Positions 36,523 to 48,083 of a stretch of DNA of 64,000 nucleotides are shown in pieces. The notes under the pieces are model-generated. The model was given only the letters and a program-made list of their open reading frames with translations. It ran no database searches and was not told the origin of the DNA. The stretch's first letter is position 1, and each line of letters starts with the position of its first letter. The translations under genes and the position numbers were made by a program. Source of the stretch: Carposina sasakii (lineage: Eukaryota; Arthropoda; Insecta; Lepidoptera; Carposinidae); the NCBI GenBank assembly GCA_014607495.2, contig CP053167.1, forward strand, positions 5,766,001-5,830,000, written 5' to 3'.

Positions 36523-36826
36523 AGGTACGTACTCTATACATCAAATAAAGTAAGTTTATGCCAAAAAAATGCAGGGAAACGATGTAAAATTTTTTTTAAT
36601 TACTTAATCGGGCCAAATTTATAGTGTCCAGTATTTATGCGAGTTTTTTCATAGACAGATATTAATTATTTCTCGTGAAATAATCTTGCTACGCGCGTCT
36701 ATGTCCATTTATGCAGAAAAACGCAGTCTATTTACTCAATTTTAGACCCTAATATCATGAGAACTAGACGTGATGATGAGAAGAGTCCGTAGTTTTCGGG
36801 AACGTTGACGACCAAAAAATACCCTG
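36523..36826 (-). mobile_element. Family M MITE, copy 3 (end truncated)
   Basis: Inverted copy. The left limit lies inside the GGTACGTACTCTATACATCA block, so one terminus is missing. The other end, GGTCGTCAACG...CAGGGT inverted, is intact with TA at 36827-36828. Confidence 0.7.
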
Positions 36827-36912
36827 TATATATCTACTATACATATTTTGTAATGTACGAATTTGCTGTAACAACCTGTATGCACCATTGTATAATTTAT
36901 TACAAATAATTT

Positions 36913-37083
36913 GTAAATGAAATTGTATTAGGCGTTACAATTCGGAAGTTCAAACATTCACTATGAGTGCGCCCACCACCGGGACCTAGTGCAAGTGCCT
37001 GTTTTCGCAGTTATGAGTTATCAGATCCGAGGGTCAGTGGAGGGTGTAGGGCCCGGTGACGGGCGCACCCATAGTGAACAAAT
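36913..37083 (+). repeat. Family H hairpin repeat, copy 2
   Basis: AATTGTATTAGGCGTTAC and ATTCGGAAGTTC lead into the left arm 36957-36983 (TTCACTATGAGTGCGCCCAC). The right arm 37052-37078 is its near-exact complement (GTGACGGGCGCACCCATAGTG). The outer arm sequence differs from copy 1, yet pairing is kept on both sides. Confidence 0.7.
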
Positions 37084-38225
37084 AATTTGATCAAAAATAA
37101 AACTAACAACCCCATATCTGCTATTGTTATAAATCATTGAACACCATAAATAACTTAAAATTGTTATAATAACAGATATCGGGCTGCTGTATTACCCGAA
37201 CAATAGCTTATATCGTGACTATAATGAGAATACGCCTCTAGGCAGATACAGGCGTGGTGCACTGTAGGTCGCAATAATAAAACTCCGTCATCTTAGTTCC
37301 TTAAACTGAACTTAGATTATACTTCATCATATCAAATGGGACTTGCAGCTCGAAGTAAATTTTATTTTACCTCTACTCTAAGATTTTTAATATTAGAAGG
37401 GACTTGTCTGTCCACACACCATGTAACTTTTACACCTAGGAGTAAAGTAATTCCACACACATACTGCACCTGTAGTTAATATCCATGAGAATTTTACCCT
37501 GAATTTATTGAACCACATCTTTTTTCTAAACAAATCTTCTAATATAAATACGTTAACAATTAGTACCTACCTCCTACTAGCCGTATGCATAAACTATAGA
37601 GAAAAAAACTTATTTAAGTTGTGACATTTTTGGGAGTTGTTTATAAGAGCAGAATTGAGCAGATCCAACAATGTTAAGGGGCACTTAATAGCTATCACCG
37701 TGAGAGATGAGCTTTAAAAGTTTCCATTCACTATACTATAATCATAAGTCGTAAGTTGCGTGCGCAAACGATATGCTTGTTATCTAAGAGATGATATCGT
37801 TAATAAATAGTATGAATGTCGTATTTGGCAATAATTTATTTCATAGGGTTTTAGATGCAAATGGTCCAAAAGGGCTAAAGAATAGCAACTAACAGTGTTG
37901 TTACTAACATAGCCTGGAGTTAGATACTATTTCAAAATTTCATTTGACAGCAAATTGTATGGAATTTCTGTCAATCCCCCATTGAAATCAGTCCTTAGGC
38001 GCTATGATGCCACAGACAAATACCTAGACAGAGCGGTCAAACTTATAATAACACCTGTCGTTTTTTTGCGTTGGGGTCACAAAATTCGCAAATAAAATAC
38101 TAATTTATATGCAAAGATTTCATAGGTCAATGTGTTTATAGGTGGACGTAAAAGACAAATTAAAGTTTCAAAGATGATAGGTGAACTGGTTTACAAAGGT
38201 TAGGATAGAGTCAGTCTGCATTATG
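37084..38225. other. No recognisable feature
   Basis: AT-rich; no motifs or repeats recognised. Confidence 0.4.
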
Positions 38226-38435
38226 TAAAACTGGTGGACGTCCACGTAGACAGTAGTAAAAACAAAAGGTCCAAATTATAATATTTTTCCGTGATAAAAA
38301 GTAGCCAATTTCCTTTCTCAAGCTCTAGACTACCTGCGTACCAAATTTAATTTCAATCCGTTCAGTAGTTTTGGTGTGAAAGCCAGACAGACAGGCAAAG
38401 TTACTTTCGCAATTATAATGTTTGTAAGGATATAC
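38226..38435 (+). repeat. Family Z repeat, diverged
   Basis: ACTGGTGGACGTCCACGTAG, GTGATAAAAAGTAGCC, CTGCGTACCAAATTTAATTT, AATCCGTTCAGTAGTTTTGG, CAGACAGACAGGCAAAG and CTTTCGCAATTATAAT follow the family Z order (compare 30046). Confidence 0.5.
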
Positions 38436-38848
38436 AGAGTATTGTAGAAATTCAAATATATCTCCCGTTTTGAATAAATTTAAAAATATCATAACATTAT
38501 GGCTGTTCCTAGAATTTTGTCAACAAAATATTTTAATTGCCAATTTGACCTATTTATGTTACCCGACTTTTTTAATGTAGAATTATTAATAAAAATATTG
38601 CAGACAAAGCATAATCCTATTCACATAAATATGTAGGTATCTTACAATGTCACCATGAACATATATGTAATTCGATGTGACTGCGCCGGTAGAGGATTAT
38701 GTTTTTCGAGTGTATGTATGTAATTATTTTTGGCACGGTCTAGCTAGAGCCTAAAAGGCTTGTCTCATTTAAGCTAGTTCTGTGTGCTAATTTAGATAAG
38801 AGAGTGACACAGGGTAAAAAAATTGCGCAGTTAGGTTTTTTCTTTTAG

Positions 38849-38944
38849 AGGTGACTATGGGCAAAACCTCCCTACGGCAGCAGCCTTGTGGCGTACCCTG
38901 GAGGAGTCCTACGTCCAACAGTGGACTGTAAACTGATGTGTGTA
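38849..38944 (+). repeat. Family L 3' fragment
   Basis: GAGGTGACTATGGGCAAAAC, GCCTTGTGGCGTACCCTGG and CCAACAGTGGACTGTAAACT. 5' truncated. Confidence 0.6.
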
Positions 38945-39345
38945 TAAGAAGGAATGCTCCACATATTTCACCAAATGTTTTTATAACCTTTCCCGCAGCG
39001 CACTTGTTGAACTCTGTTTATCTGTTATTGTGCAGAGATTCTCACGGAAGGTGCCCCCCGACACACTTACCCACTTTGCCCACGAGATGCCATATGATTA
39101 TATATTCTTACCGAATTTGTGGTTTTGTAATGTATTAGTTTTATCGTTTCGGCAAGTTTATGTTAAATCTTTGTTACTTTTATGTACTTTATGTTGTTAC
39201 TTACCTATAGTTATATAACTTACTTAGTTACACATTTTTCAGTCCATGTATGTAAATATAACATAAATAGATAAATATGTGAAACACTGAACTCTGTAAC
39301 ATTTTATGTACTATATTTTATACAATAAAGAATTATTATTATTAT
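38945..39345 (+). mobile_element. LINE 3' end with polyadenylation signal
   Basis: Ends TACAATAAAGAATTATTATT, i.e. AATAAA followed by a short (ATT)n array, the standard 3' terminus of a lepidopteran non-LTR element. The 66- and 92-codon frames at the start (CACTTGTTGAACTC, GATTCTCACGG) may be the last part of its ORF2, but I see no diagnostic residues. Confidence 0.5.
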
Positions 39346-41444
39346 AAATATAATGACCGTATAATAGACCAATATATGGTTTTAAAAGTTTATATGTAAA
39401 TTATCAGATTTTCTTACAACTTGTATAAATTAACGAAATTGAAATAAAAATGTAGATAGATATTTTCACGTTAAAACATCATATTTTGTTATTCAAAAAT
39501 AAATTTTGAACGTTCAACTAGAAACCAGAAAATTCAAGTAATCCAGAAATCGAAGTAGATAATTTTCAAGGTCCAGACTATTGATGTAACTAAATAAGAA
39601 GATAATCTAATTTAAAAATAACACATTAATGAAATAAGTTATGTAACATATTGGTAACACAGAACCATCTTTCTTCTTTGACCTATGATCTCCAATACGT
39701 TGACCTGATCGGTACAAAAGTGGCCATAAAAAAGCCGATTAGCAGCCTTTTATAGCACTGTCTGCATCAGATATCACCCATATAAGTCTAATTAGACCCT
39801 ATTGTGATCCGTTAGCCATTCCATCAAGTACAACATTAGCATATAGGCCGAGTTCCCATGACACCAAACACGATATTTCGACACTACTCGAAAATGTCGA
39901 TATTTTGATTGATTGACGAAATGTAGAAAATTTTTACGAATATTCAGTGTTTATATAAAAAGTTCTCGTTATAGTTAAAGTTATAGGTCACGTTAGAAAC
40001 TGGTTGAACTAATTTTTCTGTTTTTTTATTTGTATGTGTTTTACTGGATTTGCAGTTCATAGACTTAAACCTCTATTTATGTCTCTCTACATGTGATGTG
40101 ATGAGATGTTTAATCAGATTTTTCTCATTAGTACTCATAATATTCAAATATTTTAGAATTTAGACATCCGCAATATTTCAGACTACATAGCAAATCAGGA
40201 CCATTTCTCCTCTCCATTCCAGGCCGATTCATTAAAGGCATGCCGACGCTAATCTAATATAACAATATGTCACATCTATGTCATTTAGACAGTTTAATTG
40301 ACTGTCAACAGTTCGAGAAACCGATACATCGCTGACTTCCCTTGTTTTTTAACAAAAGAAGTATTATACGTTAAGCCCTAACTGTCATAAGAGCTCAGTC
40401 TATATCCCAACCTGCGATATGACGCGACGGTAACAGTTACGTAAGCGACACGCAATGTAGTAACGTCTTCGCTTTCGCGTTTCGAACTTTGACATTTGCG
40501 CGGGTCGACATAGACAATTTTTGTGATCTATGCCTTTGTAGTGGCGAACTGGGACGTTGCTCGGGTCAGCTAAATTGTTGAAACTAATACTAGGTGTTCT
40601 TTACGACTATGTATGATTAATGATAAGATGTTATGTTTTGTAATAAATTTTAAACAATTAGACTTTTAAATAATTATATTTTAGAATACTTAAGCGTTTT
40701 GCCGACGTTGAAATAGTGGCCGCTTGTTATCTATAACTAAATAGAGTTGGATACCTACTACTATATTTTTTGTCACTCCGCACAACTTTCACGAGTATAC
40801 TCTTTCGCATATCTAATTATGAGCTATCATAAAGTAGGTAAAAAATTAGATTTTACGATTATTTTCTACCTTTTTATTGTTTTTACTAACAAGTATATAC
40901 CTATAAATTACCTTCCTATAACATATTTCAGTGGTTGTCAAAATTTACTTTGTTATTCCTTACCTCATGAATATTTTAAATCTGTCAAACAGCAAAATAT
41001 GCACTATTACATAAAAAGGTCATCACATAATATTCCTTTAGTTACAAAACAATTTGAGAATATCCTAAAAATGTAAAAGTATTCACTCACCTAATTGCGT
41101 AAGTGCCAAAAAATACTATGCTAATAGAAGTCGCAAGAATGATATTCACCTAAATGTCATTACGAATATTAAGTTTACGAGATATTTATTAAAAGGCATA
41201 CATTTCCTCTATTAACACATTACATTGTTTGCAGTATTATCTTCATCATGTAAATTATTCTGTAGCATTTATTTGGCCACATATATAACGTCCACTCGTT
41301 TGTATTTAAATGACGTCAATTACATCTCGATATATTGTATATTATGTTAATTAATTTTGTTGCCACAACGAATAACAAAACATGCTCTAATGACCAAAAA
41401 TATCTTATTTATCTAAGAGTAAGCTCGGTGCAACCGATTTTGAT
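39346..41444. other. Long stretch without recognised features
   Basis: AT-rich except for a GC-richer patch at 40420-40570. That patch has TTACGTAAG, CTTCGCTTTCGCG and a GCTCAGTC initiator-like site just upstream; it could hold a promoter or an eroded repeat. A 109-codon frame (40747-41076) has no recognisable motif. Confidence 0.35.
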
Positions 41445-41560
41445 GCGGTTTTTTTTTAATAGATAGTGATTCAAGTGGTAGGTTTATATGTATGGACCCG
41501 GCTTTGCACGGATATAATGCTCTCTCACGCGACCAACACCGGTATGATGAATTCGGTGAG
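41445..41560 (+). repeat. Family A fragment
   Basis: TTTTGATGCGGTTTTTTTT, ATAGATAGTGATTCA and GGACCCGGCTTTGCACGG match the second half of 21227-21412. Confidence 0.55.
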
Positions 41561-43510
41561 AGCGAGATGTCTCACATTTAAACGTCAAATCCACAGAACT
41601 ACTCGTAAGTAATTCGCTAGTTGACAATATTCTGAAGGATGCAAATACCTTATTGACTTACGCCTTTCGCCTACATATTTACAACTTGTTACTCGTGTAA
41701 CCTAACTTCGATAAAACATCGAGAACAGAAGGCTACAGTTTACCCTAAACGCTCCATCATTACTCATTACCGTCAGAAATGTCAATATGTATGCCTTAGT
41801 ACCTTAGGGCCGTACACATTGGTACGTGAAAATGTCAACAATATGGCAATCCCTCAATATTATTTTGCAGTTTGACATTTAATATCCCTTTTCAAATCAC
41901 TTACCTATCGCAACATTTTACCACTAGGCAAAATGTTCATAGTTATGAATACTAATTCATCAACATGAATTCTATCATGAAAAATTGTATTTGTTTTACA
42001 GTATTACTAGGAATTATGATTGTTAAAAAGAACTTTTTAGTACTGCATTAAGTATTGTATGTAGTAGCTTTAACAGAAGTAGGTACCAACTTATATAAGT
42101 CGCTTTGGTATATTTATTGGGTTATCTCGGATAGTATAGATATATGGTACCAACATAATATATTATTAAGAATTTTAAACAAAATCTTTAGCACCGTCAG
42201 GTTTAGAAAAAACGAATTTAGTATTTATGACCTGTTGCATCTTTTAGTGTCGTGTCCGTAAAATATTATTTGTAACATTTTTGCTATGTATTATGAATAT
42301 ATTTAAATACTATACACATATATTTGCATAAAGATGTTTAGGTAAACTGGCTGAAACTTGTCTAGAAAAAAATGCAACATCCTGTGTTAGGAGGCCACAG
42401 TGCTAAATATGCACTATGACTAAATAATAATATATCAATTTTAGGTTGCGCTGAATTCGTGCGAATGTTGATTTTAGAAATAAATAGCCATAAACGCTTT
42501 ACATAAGAAGGTTAAAAAAATATCTATAACTAAGGAAATTAAACCAAAGGTCCAAATATATTTTTTCAGATTTGCATTTAGATACATTTTTCTCAAAAAA
42601 ATCCAATCAAGAAACCATCGCGAATACTAGAGACAAAAAATATCTTAAAAAATGTAATCATTTCCCAGCAATATATTTGCAACCAAACATACCCTGTATA
42701 TGTATATGGGGAAAGTAATACGTGATTTGCATATCAGTCAAGATTGTAGTTACTAACTACTGATTGTTTATACTATGCCATCGTCAAGTCATTGTTGCGC
42801 AGGCGCAGCATATTCTATCTTGTACGAGGATCTGCTGCTACTAATTATGTGGGTGCAAGTAGGATTGGAGTATTTGTGCCGATTAAGAAATAGCGTTGTA
42901 ATTGTAATGTAGCAAAACCCTTAAAATTTAAAAATGGCAGCTGTATATGTGATTTATCAAAAAAAAAAAACTCTTCAAAAAAATATTTCACTGTTTCACC
43001 AATTAATTTAAAAATACTGCACAGATCAAAGATTTTCTTTACACATAGCTTAAAATTTGTGTACGGACCCAACAGAAATATTTTAGGTACCTATTTTATT
43101 AATATTCCGTCAATTTTATCAGGGTCTAATATACTATTGGGAAACATGCTTTTAAGTTTCGTATCCTTGCATACCAATAAAATAATAGAAGATGGCTCCG
43201 CAATAAATACTAATGCTAAACACTAAACTTAATGGATACCTTGGTAAACTGAGTGGGAGTCACCTAGCACATTGGCATACATTATGTTAAGTACTCATCA
43301 TCTTCCTGCTCTTAGCCCATTAGGTATCTATGGGGTCGGCACAATATGGTTTCTTTCAAAATTCATATTGTCAATAAGTGACAATTTAAGAATATTTAAA
43401 TCTGTACGTTAAGTAATTTCAGTGGTGCAGGTTCGTGAATGGGATCAAACCTTCGCCGTCCTATTGGAAAGCCACGTATATATAATAAATCTATACCTCA
43501 AGCATTAAAA
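41561..43510. other. Long stretch without recognised genes
   Basis: Nothing clear. ACATACCCTGTATATG near 42695 looks like a lone mariner-type terminus. The AAAAAATCCAATCAAG...TTTCCCAGC stretch before it may be a very diverged family M copy. Confidence 0.35.
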
Positions 43511-43915
43511 ATGGGACCTTTTGATAGTCGACAAAAGCTTTTGGCTTCTTAGAATTTGTTCTGTCTGTATGTTTGTTCGCGCATCACGCAAAACCTACTA
43601 GGTAGATCAGTGGTTTCTAAAATGGTCCAGGTGGACCCCTAGGGGTCCACAGTAGACTCGGTGGGGGTCTTCGTTGTTGTGAAAAAAATGAGGGTTCACA
43701 ATTAATTCGTATGTGGTGTAGGCCTGTAGGGGGTCCACCAGAACTAGTTAACTTTTGAAAGGGGTCTCTAAGAAAAAAAGTTTGGGAACCCTTGAGGTAG
43801 ATCAGATTGGATGCGGTTTTCACTGTTTTATTTTAGAAGTACGTGTTTTATCCTAGTACAACACTTTTTGCCAAAGTCTACGCGGTCGGAGTCGCGGCCG
43901 TTCACTAGTATAGTA
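43511..43915 (+). repeat. Family A/Z-type repeat interrupted by a hAT MITE
   Basis: GACAAAAGCTTTTGGC, TCTGTCTGTATGTTTG, CACGCAAAACCTACTAGG, then after the insertion ATTGGATGCGGTTTTCAC, ACGTGTTTTATCC and CTACGCGGTCGGAGTCGCGG. Removing 43608-43802 restores a continuous family A-like order, giving a relative age: this repeat is older than the hAT insertion. Confidence 0.55.
43608..43794 (+). mobile_element. hAT-type MITE with perfect 8-bp target duplication
   Basis: AGGTAGAT at 43600-43607 is repeated at 43795-43802. The 187-bp insert starts CAGTGGTTTCTAAAATGG and ends AGTTTGGGAACCCTTG. Its terminus, inverted CAAGGGTTCCCAAACTTTTT, is the classic hAT end seen across animals. 8-bp duplications are the hAT signature. 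No transposase. Related copy at 56012. Confidence 0.85.
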
Positions 43916-44681
43916 ATAATTTCGTTTACGGACACAGTATTAAAACTTCAAATGACAAGATACTACATTGCAATTACCGATTTTTCTTGGCAGTGTTTAA
44001 TACTATTATATTACGAGTAGTACATACCTAATAGTGAAAAACTTTTTTAAATATCAACTCTATCAAATCGTTCATTAATTAATTATAAATTGCAATTTAT
44101 ATGGATAATTTGATTTGATAACGTGCGTAACCCTTTTAACACGTATTAACATAGCAGATATATTATGCGTGAGTGGACATGTTAATCGGAATAGTTACTC
44201 TACATGATGGGCCACTATAGGCATTATAGTAGCCCGTTATTATGGTATCTATTAAATATTGGTATTAATTGTCTCTATGTAGTAACATCAACAACATATT
44301 GATATTTTATAATGTAGGTACGTTAAGTTAATATTCATAGTGTGAACTCTCTGACATGTAACCGATAGTTAAAGGTTAAGCTCGTCGCTGTATTTATGGA
44401 ATTTGTGAGTTATTTATAGATTTATAAAAGCTTCTGATGATGCCTTTTGGAATTATGATATTTATAGGTATCTGTAAATATAAACTTAAAGTTTAGAAAC
44501 TTACTAAGAAAATTATTTACATACTTACCCAATAATTTTATTGGTCATATATTCAGATGAAAAGTTAAAAAAGAATGGAAAGAACAAAAAAAAAATATTA
44601 TTAGCATATTTTGAATGTATCAAAAAATTTCGTCTAATCGAGGGTAACCCGAGCATAGGTCGAACTTTCAATAAGCTCTTA
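43916..44681. other. No recognisable feature
   Basis: AT-rich; nothing recognised. Confidence 0.45.
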
Positions 44682-44955
44682 CGGGGGGCAATTCTTGAAA
44701 AATGTTGAACCGAAACGCAACCACTATCGAACCGTTAACGAAACGCGGTGCGAAGCAATATATATTTACCGCTTGAGTAATAACTATTTTAGCACCCATC
44801 GGTCGCAAGTATGACAGAATAAAAACAAATATCTATATCGTGCTGAAATGTGTCTAATTACGTCACCGTAAAGTAATTATTGCTTTGTTCTCAGCGTCTA
44901 AAACGGTTCCGTTTCGGCTTCGTTCCAACTCGAGACGTTTCGAGAATTGGCCCTG
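44682..44955 (+). mobile_element. Family G MITE, copy 2
   Basis: Same order of motifs as 32691-32961, with ends CGGGGGGCAATTCTTGAAA and (inverted) ACAGGGCCAATTCTCGAAA. Small indels separate the copies. Confidence 0.6.
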
Positions 44956-45856
44956 TGGTTTTATTACAATTATTAAACCGCTTCTAAAGTAAAGATACTG
45001 TTTAATATTGACGTTTGACAGCAAAATGTACGGAATATCTGTCAAATTAAGGCAATGTTTAGCTTAACTAATATTTAAATTCTTCTGTAATAACACGGGT
45101 AAAGTTCTAAGTTTGTTTAATTTTATCCAAAAACAGTTTTAGCAACTAACTACAACGTTTATAGATAATACCTGAAATACTTTTTTTTTAACAAAATAAG
45201 CAATTTAAGTACCTTACTTACCGTACTTAAGTACATGTGAAAAAAAATATTTTAAAAACTCATAAATGTACATAATAACATTACGATTTAATTTATTACC
45301 TACCAAATTTTTAGGAGTTAAGAACTCTTTTTAGGAGTACATATTATGATTTTTTACAATACTTATAAGTATTTATTCCACGAGATATGGAAGTACATTA
45401 AAAAAGTAGACAAAGTGTTCGATACAATCGATTGACATAATACTTTTATGCTTGCGCTTTTCGGCGCTTTTGTAGCGCGTTGAAGTCTTTTGATCTTGCC
45501 GGCGTCTCGTGCGGTATCGAAAGTTGCTAAATATGTATACATACTATTAATCATTTATTAGTAGACAATAAACGATTATATCTTGTAATTTATACTACTT
45601 TTGAGCTTTTCTTTTATTACAGTTTATTTTTATTTTAGACATTATGAAAATAGTCTCGTAAAATATCTAGAGGGAAATTTTGATATCGACTTCATCCTGC
45701 TTTAAACTACTTTATTTTCATCTATTGAAAAATCAGCCCTAAAAATATTTGATCAAACTTTTTCAGGTACATTTAAAATACCCATGCCTCCAAAAATCGA
45801 CACAGAAAGCGATCCTTAAACATAAATCCATCCAGACATCCTGTGAAAATGCGTCC
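44956..45856. other. No recognisable feature
   Basis: AT-rich. The 63-codon minus frame (45363-45554) has a lysine/arginine-rich stretch but no recognisable motif. Confidence 0.4.
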
Positions 45857-45979
45857 ACTCACCTTGCGCACAAAAATACACGACACTAGTCTCACACACA
45901 CGCGGAGATACGCTGAGGTCAGAGTGCGCACGCGTTTACCTCTCGACTCAGGCGCATCGCCAGTGAAAGCGCCTTTATA
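45857..45979 (-). promoter_or_regulatory. Possible promoter with non-coding first exon
   Basis: On the minus strand a GC-richer island in AT-rich DNA contains CTATAAAGG (TATAAA at 45974-45979) after a CRE-like TGACATCA. About 115 bp later comes GCGCAAG followed by GTGAGT (45857-45862), a canonical splice donor. The spacing suits a short 5' UTR exon of a TATA-driven insect gene transcribed leftwards. No good initiator motif and no coding start are seen, and no downstream exon was found before about 41 kb. The 80-codon frame here is not convincing. Confidence 0.25.
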
Positions 45980-46019
45980 GGCTCCCCTACTGATGTCACC
46001 GGTGCAAGAGTGCATCTGG

Positions 46020-46390
46020 GAGCCGATGGGACCTCAGTTTCGTCAATTATCATTGTCATTAAGTTGGCAAATTTTTCCTATTTGTTTCTAATTAGTTTTT
46101 CTGGTAATTGAGTAATATTTCTTAAATATGTTAGTCGGTAAGATAGATTAATTTATAGAATGCCTAGGTTGCAATGCATACGTTAGTATTTGAAACCTAT
46201 ACCCAACTAATATTATCAAAGCGAAAGTAAAGTCATTTGTTTGTTATCTCTTCACAATTTATTCACTAAACCAATGTTCTTAAAATTTTATAAACATATA
46301 GTAGGGGTTACGGAGATAGACGGAGTACTGTTGCCGCTACAACAAGCTACTAAAAACACACATATTTTTTGTCGATTTTATAAACATGGT
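46020..46390. other. No recognisable feature
   Basis: AT-rich; nothing recognised. Confidence 0.4.
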
Positions 46391-46436
46391 ACGGAACCCT
46401 TCGTATACGAGTCCGACTCACTCTTGGTCCATGTTG
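46391..46436 (+). repeat. Family C 3'-end fragment
   Basis: TACGGAACCCTTCGTATACG, AGTCCGACTCACTC and TTGGTCC match the family C terminus (CGGAACCCTCGGTGCGCGAG, CACTTGGCCGG) with substitutions. Confidence 0.5.
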
Positions 46437-46674
46437 TATACTTATTTACATGTTTTACCTAGCTTTACTGAAACGTTCAAAGTCCCAAACAGTTCACGTC
46501 ATAAAAAGCTACGAGTACATAATATCCTCGTTTCATGCTAGAATAAAACTTTCTCGTATAATAAGATAAATGGGGAATAATAACCTAATTAATCGTATAG
46601 AACAATGCGTATGTACCATTATCACCTCAAATGCAGAGGGGCTGCTAAACGGGTGTGAATAAAATTTGGTATAA

Positions 46675-46935
46675 CAGTTTCTCTTATTCTTTATTGCCTA
46701 CACATAATTTAACAAAATACTATCTCAGTTTACAGGAGAAATGTACAATGGCGATGAGCTTATCTATTCCAGAGATTTCTTCCAGCAAACCAAACAAAAG
46801 TGACGAAAACAAAAGCAGAGTAGGAGGGACGTGGTCGTCCTTGGCGCAAAAATACGCTTCGGGTTGCGGGCCTTGGGGCAACCCCCGTGCCCGGGCAAAA
46901 TTCAAGGCACGCGACAACGCGCCGGTAACTTAAGT
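46675..46935 (-). mobile_element. LINE 3' tail plus family K block
   Basis: 46675-46800 on the minus strand reads GCTGGAAGAAATC, ATAGATAAGCTCATCGCC, then a GCAATAAAGAATAAGAGAAA end, like 9432. 46845-46935 (plus: CGGGTTGCGGGCCTTGG, CCCCCGTGCCCGGGC) matches family K. The 65- and 92-codon frames on opposite strands run through this composite and need no gene. Here K and the tail adjoin. The unit 1 copies of K and tail are also close (8850 and 9432), so both may be parts of one LINE 3' region. Confidence 0.45.
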
Positions 46936-46977
46936 GGCCCTTAAAGAGGGCTTATAATTAAGATGTTATACCTATAA

Positions 46978-47085
46978 CCACCAACCCAGCGTGATGACTA
47001 TGGGCAAAAACCCCCCTATGGCAGTCCCTGGGGGAGGCCTACGTCTAGCAGTGGACGGTGATCGGCTGATGACGATGACGATATA
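46978..47085 (+). repeat. Family L 3' fragment with GATGAC tail
   Basis: CACCAACCCAGCGTGATGAC, AAAAACCCCCCTATGGCAG, GGGGGAGGCCTACGTC and AGCAGTGGACGGTGATCGGC, ending GATGACGATGACGAT. An internal deletion removes the GCCTTGTGGCGTGCC segment. Confidence 0.6.
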
Positions 47086-47401
47086 AATAAAGTCCTTCAA
47101 TATAGGTTACTTTTTTCCCACATTCGCCAATATTCTGTGGTCCATGAGTACTATCATAGTATATGGTGACTTCATACAGTAAGTTATAGGCATATTTATC
47201 TAATCGGCGAACAAAATCCTCTTCAAACAAAGACAATAAAAAGTAGTTATTCCAGTTCAAGCTGTTTCTATTCAAGTTTGAGAATAAATTTATTATTTTA
47301 TTTGTGTCCTTCAATATTTAACCGACTAGTTTTATAATTCACTCTGAATTCAAGTCATTTGATAGAAATGGTAGAATAGACAAAGGCTTCATTTCATTTC
47401 A

Positions 47402-47559
47402 GTGGGACGAACAGGAATTTAATAAAATATTTAAATTATATTCCCATTCGTTCCACTCGACTTCATGGTGGGACGAACGAGAATAAAATTTAGTATTTTT
47501 ATGAAATTCCCGTTCGTTCCACCACCGTAGGGACAAAGCCTGGTGGGACAAACGGGAAT
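47402..47559. repeat. Alternating inverted array of a 17-bp motif
   Basis: GTGGGACGAACRGGAAT occurs five times in alternating orientation: plus at 47402-47418, minus at 47440-47456, plus at 47468-47484, minus at 47506-47522, plus at 47543-47559. Starts of same-strand copies are 66, 75 (plus) and 66 (minus) apart; the spacers are AT-rich in two cases. Each neighbouring pair can form a hairpin. No gene lies nearby. Could be a decayed tandem MITE, a set of protein-binding sites or satellite-like DNA. Confidence 0.8.
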
Positions 47560-48010
47560 AACCCTATTTGATTTGGTTCCAGGGAGAAAAAAATTGATAT
47601 TTTGAAACTTATCCTGTCTAGAACTTACCTATTATCAACATAAACAGGAATAGACATTTCATAAAGCAAATAAATTCTATATCGATAAAAAGAAGGTCAC
47701 AAATCTAATAGTTATAAATAATATTTGAATATTATAATTAAGTACATAGTACTTGAGGGGTTTTAATTAACTACTTAATATTTATATTGTCATCAGCATC
47801 ATAATACATAATGTCATTTGTTATTTTATGACAACACAGCCGTAACACGCAATTGGCAGGCTTATGATTTTTAAAGTGAGTTAAGGGCGATTTTCGCGTC
47901 CCTTGATATATCTCTAAACTCAAGTTGCTTGTCTATGCAGATACCTGAAAATAAAGCCGCTAAAAATATGTACTGGAATTAATATTAAGATAATTAGCAA
48001 CATATATTTT
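47560..48010. other. No recognisable feature
   Basis: AT-rich; nothing recognised. Confidence 0.45.
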
Positions 48011-48083
48011 ATAAAATTATTAATAAAGAAAATGGAAAAAATTCTTCACCCGAGTGGAAATCGAACCCACGACCACTGCATAT
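48011..48083 (-). mobile_element. Family T SINE fragment
   Basis: Inverted 3' half only: AAATTATTAATAAAG, TCTTCACCCGAGTGG and TCGAACCCACGACC, then the match stops at TGCATA in the anticodon-loop region. The B box carries a substitution (GGAAATCGAACC). Confidence 0.6.

Noticed and set aside
40747..41076. 109-codon plus frame
   Set aside because: Hydrophobic and aromatic content matches AT-rich translation; no start context or motif.
42587..42700. Sixth family M copy
   Set aside because: Only the CATACCCTGTATATG end and a few AT-rich motifs agree; too weak to call.
47402..47559. CRISPR-like array
   Set aside because: The repeats alternate in orientation, the spacers are AT-rich and two are alike, and the sequence is eukaryotic.
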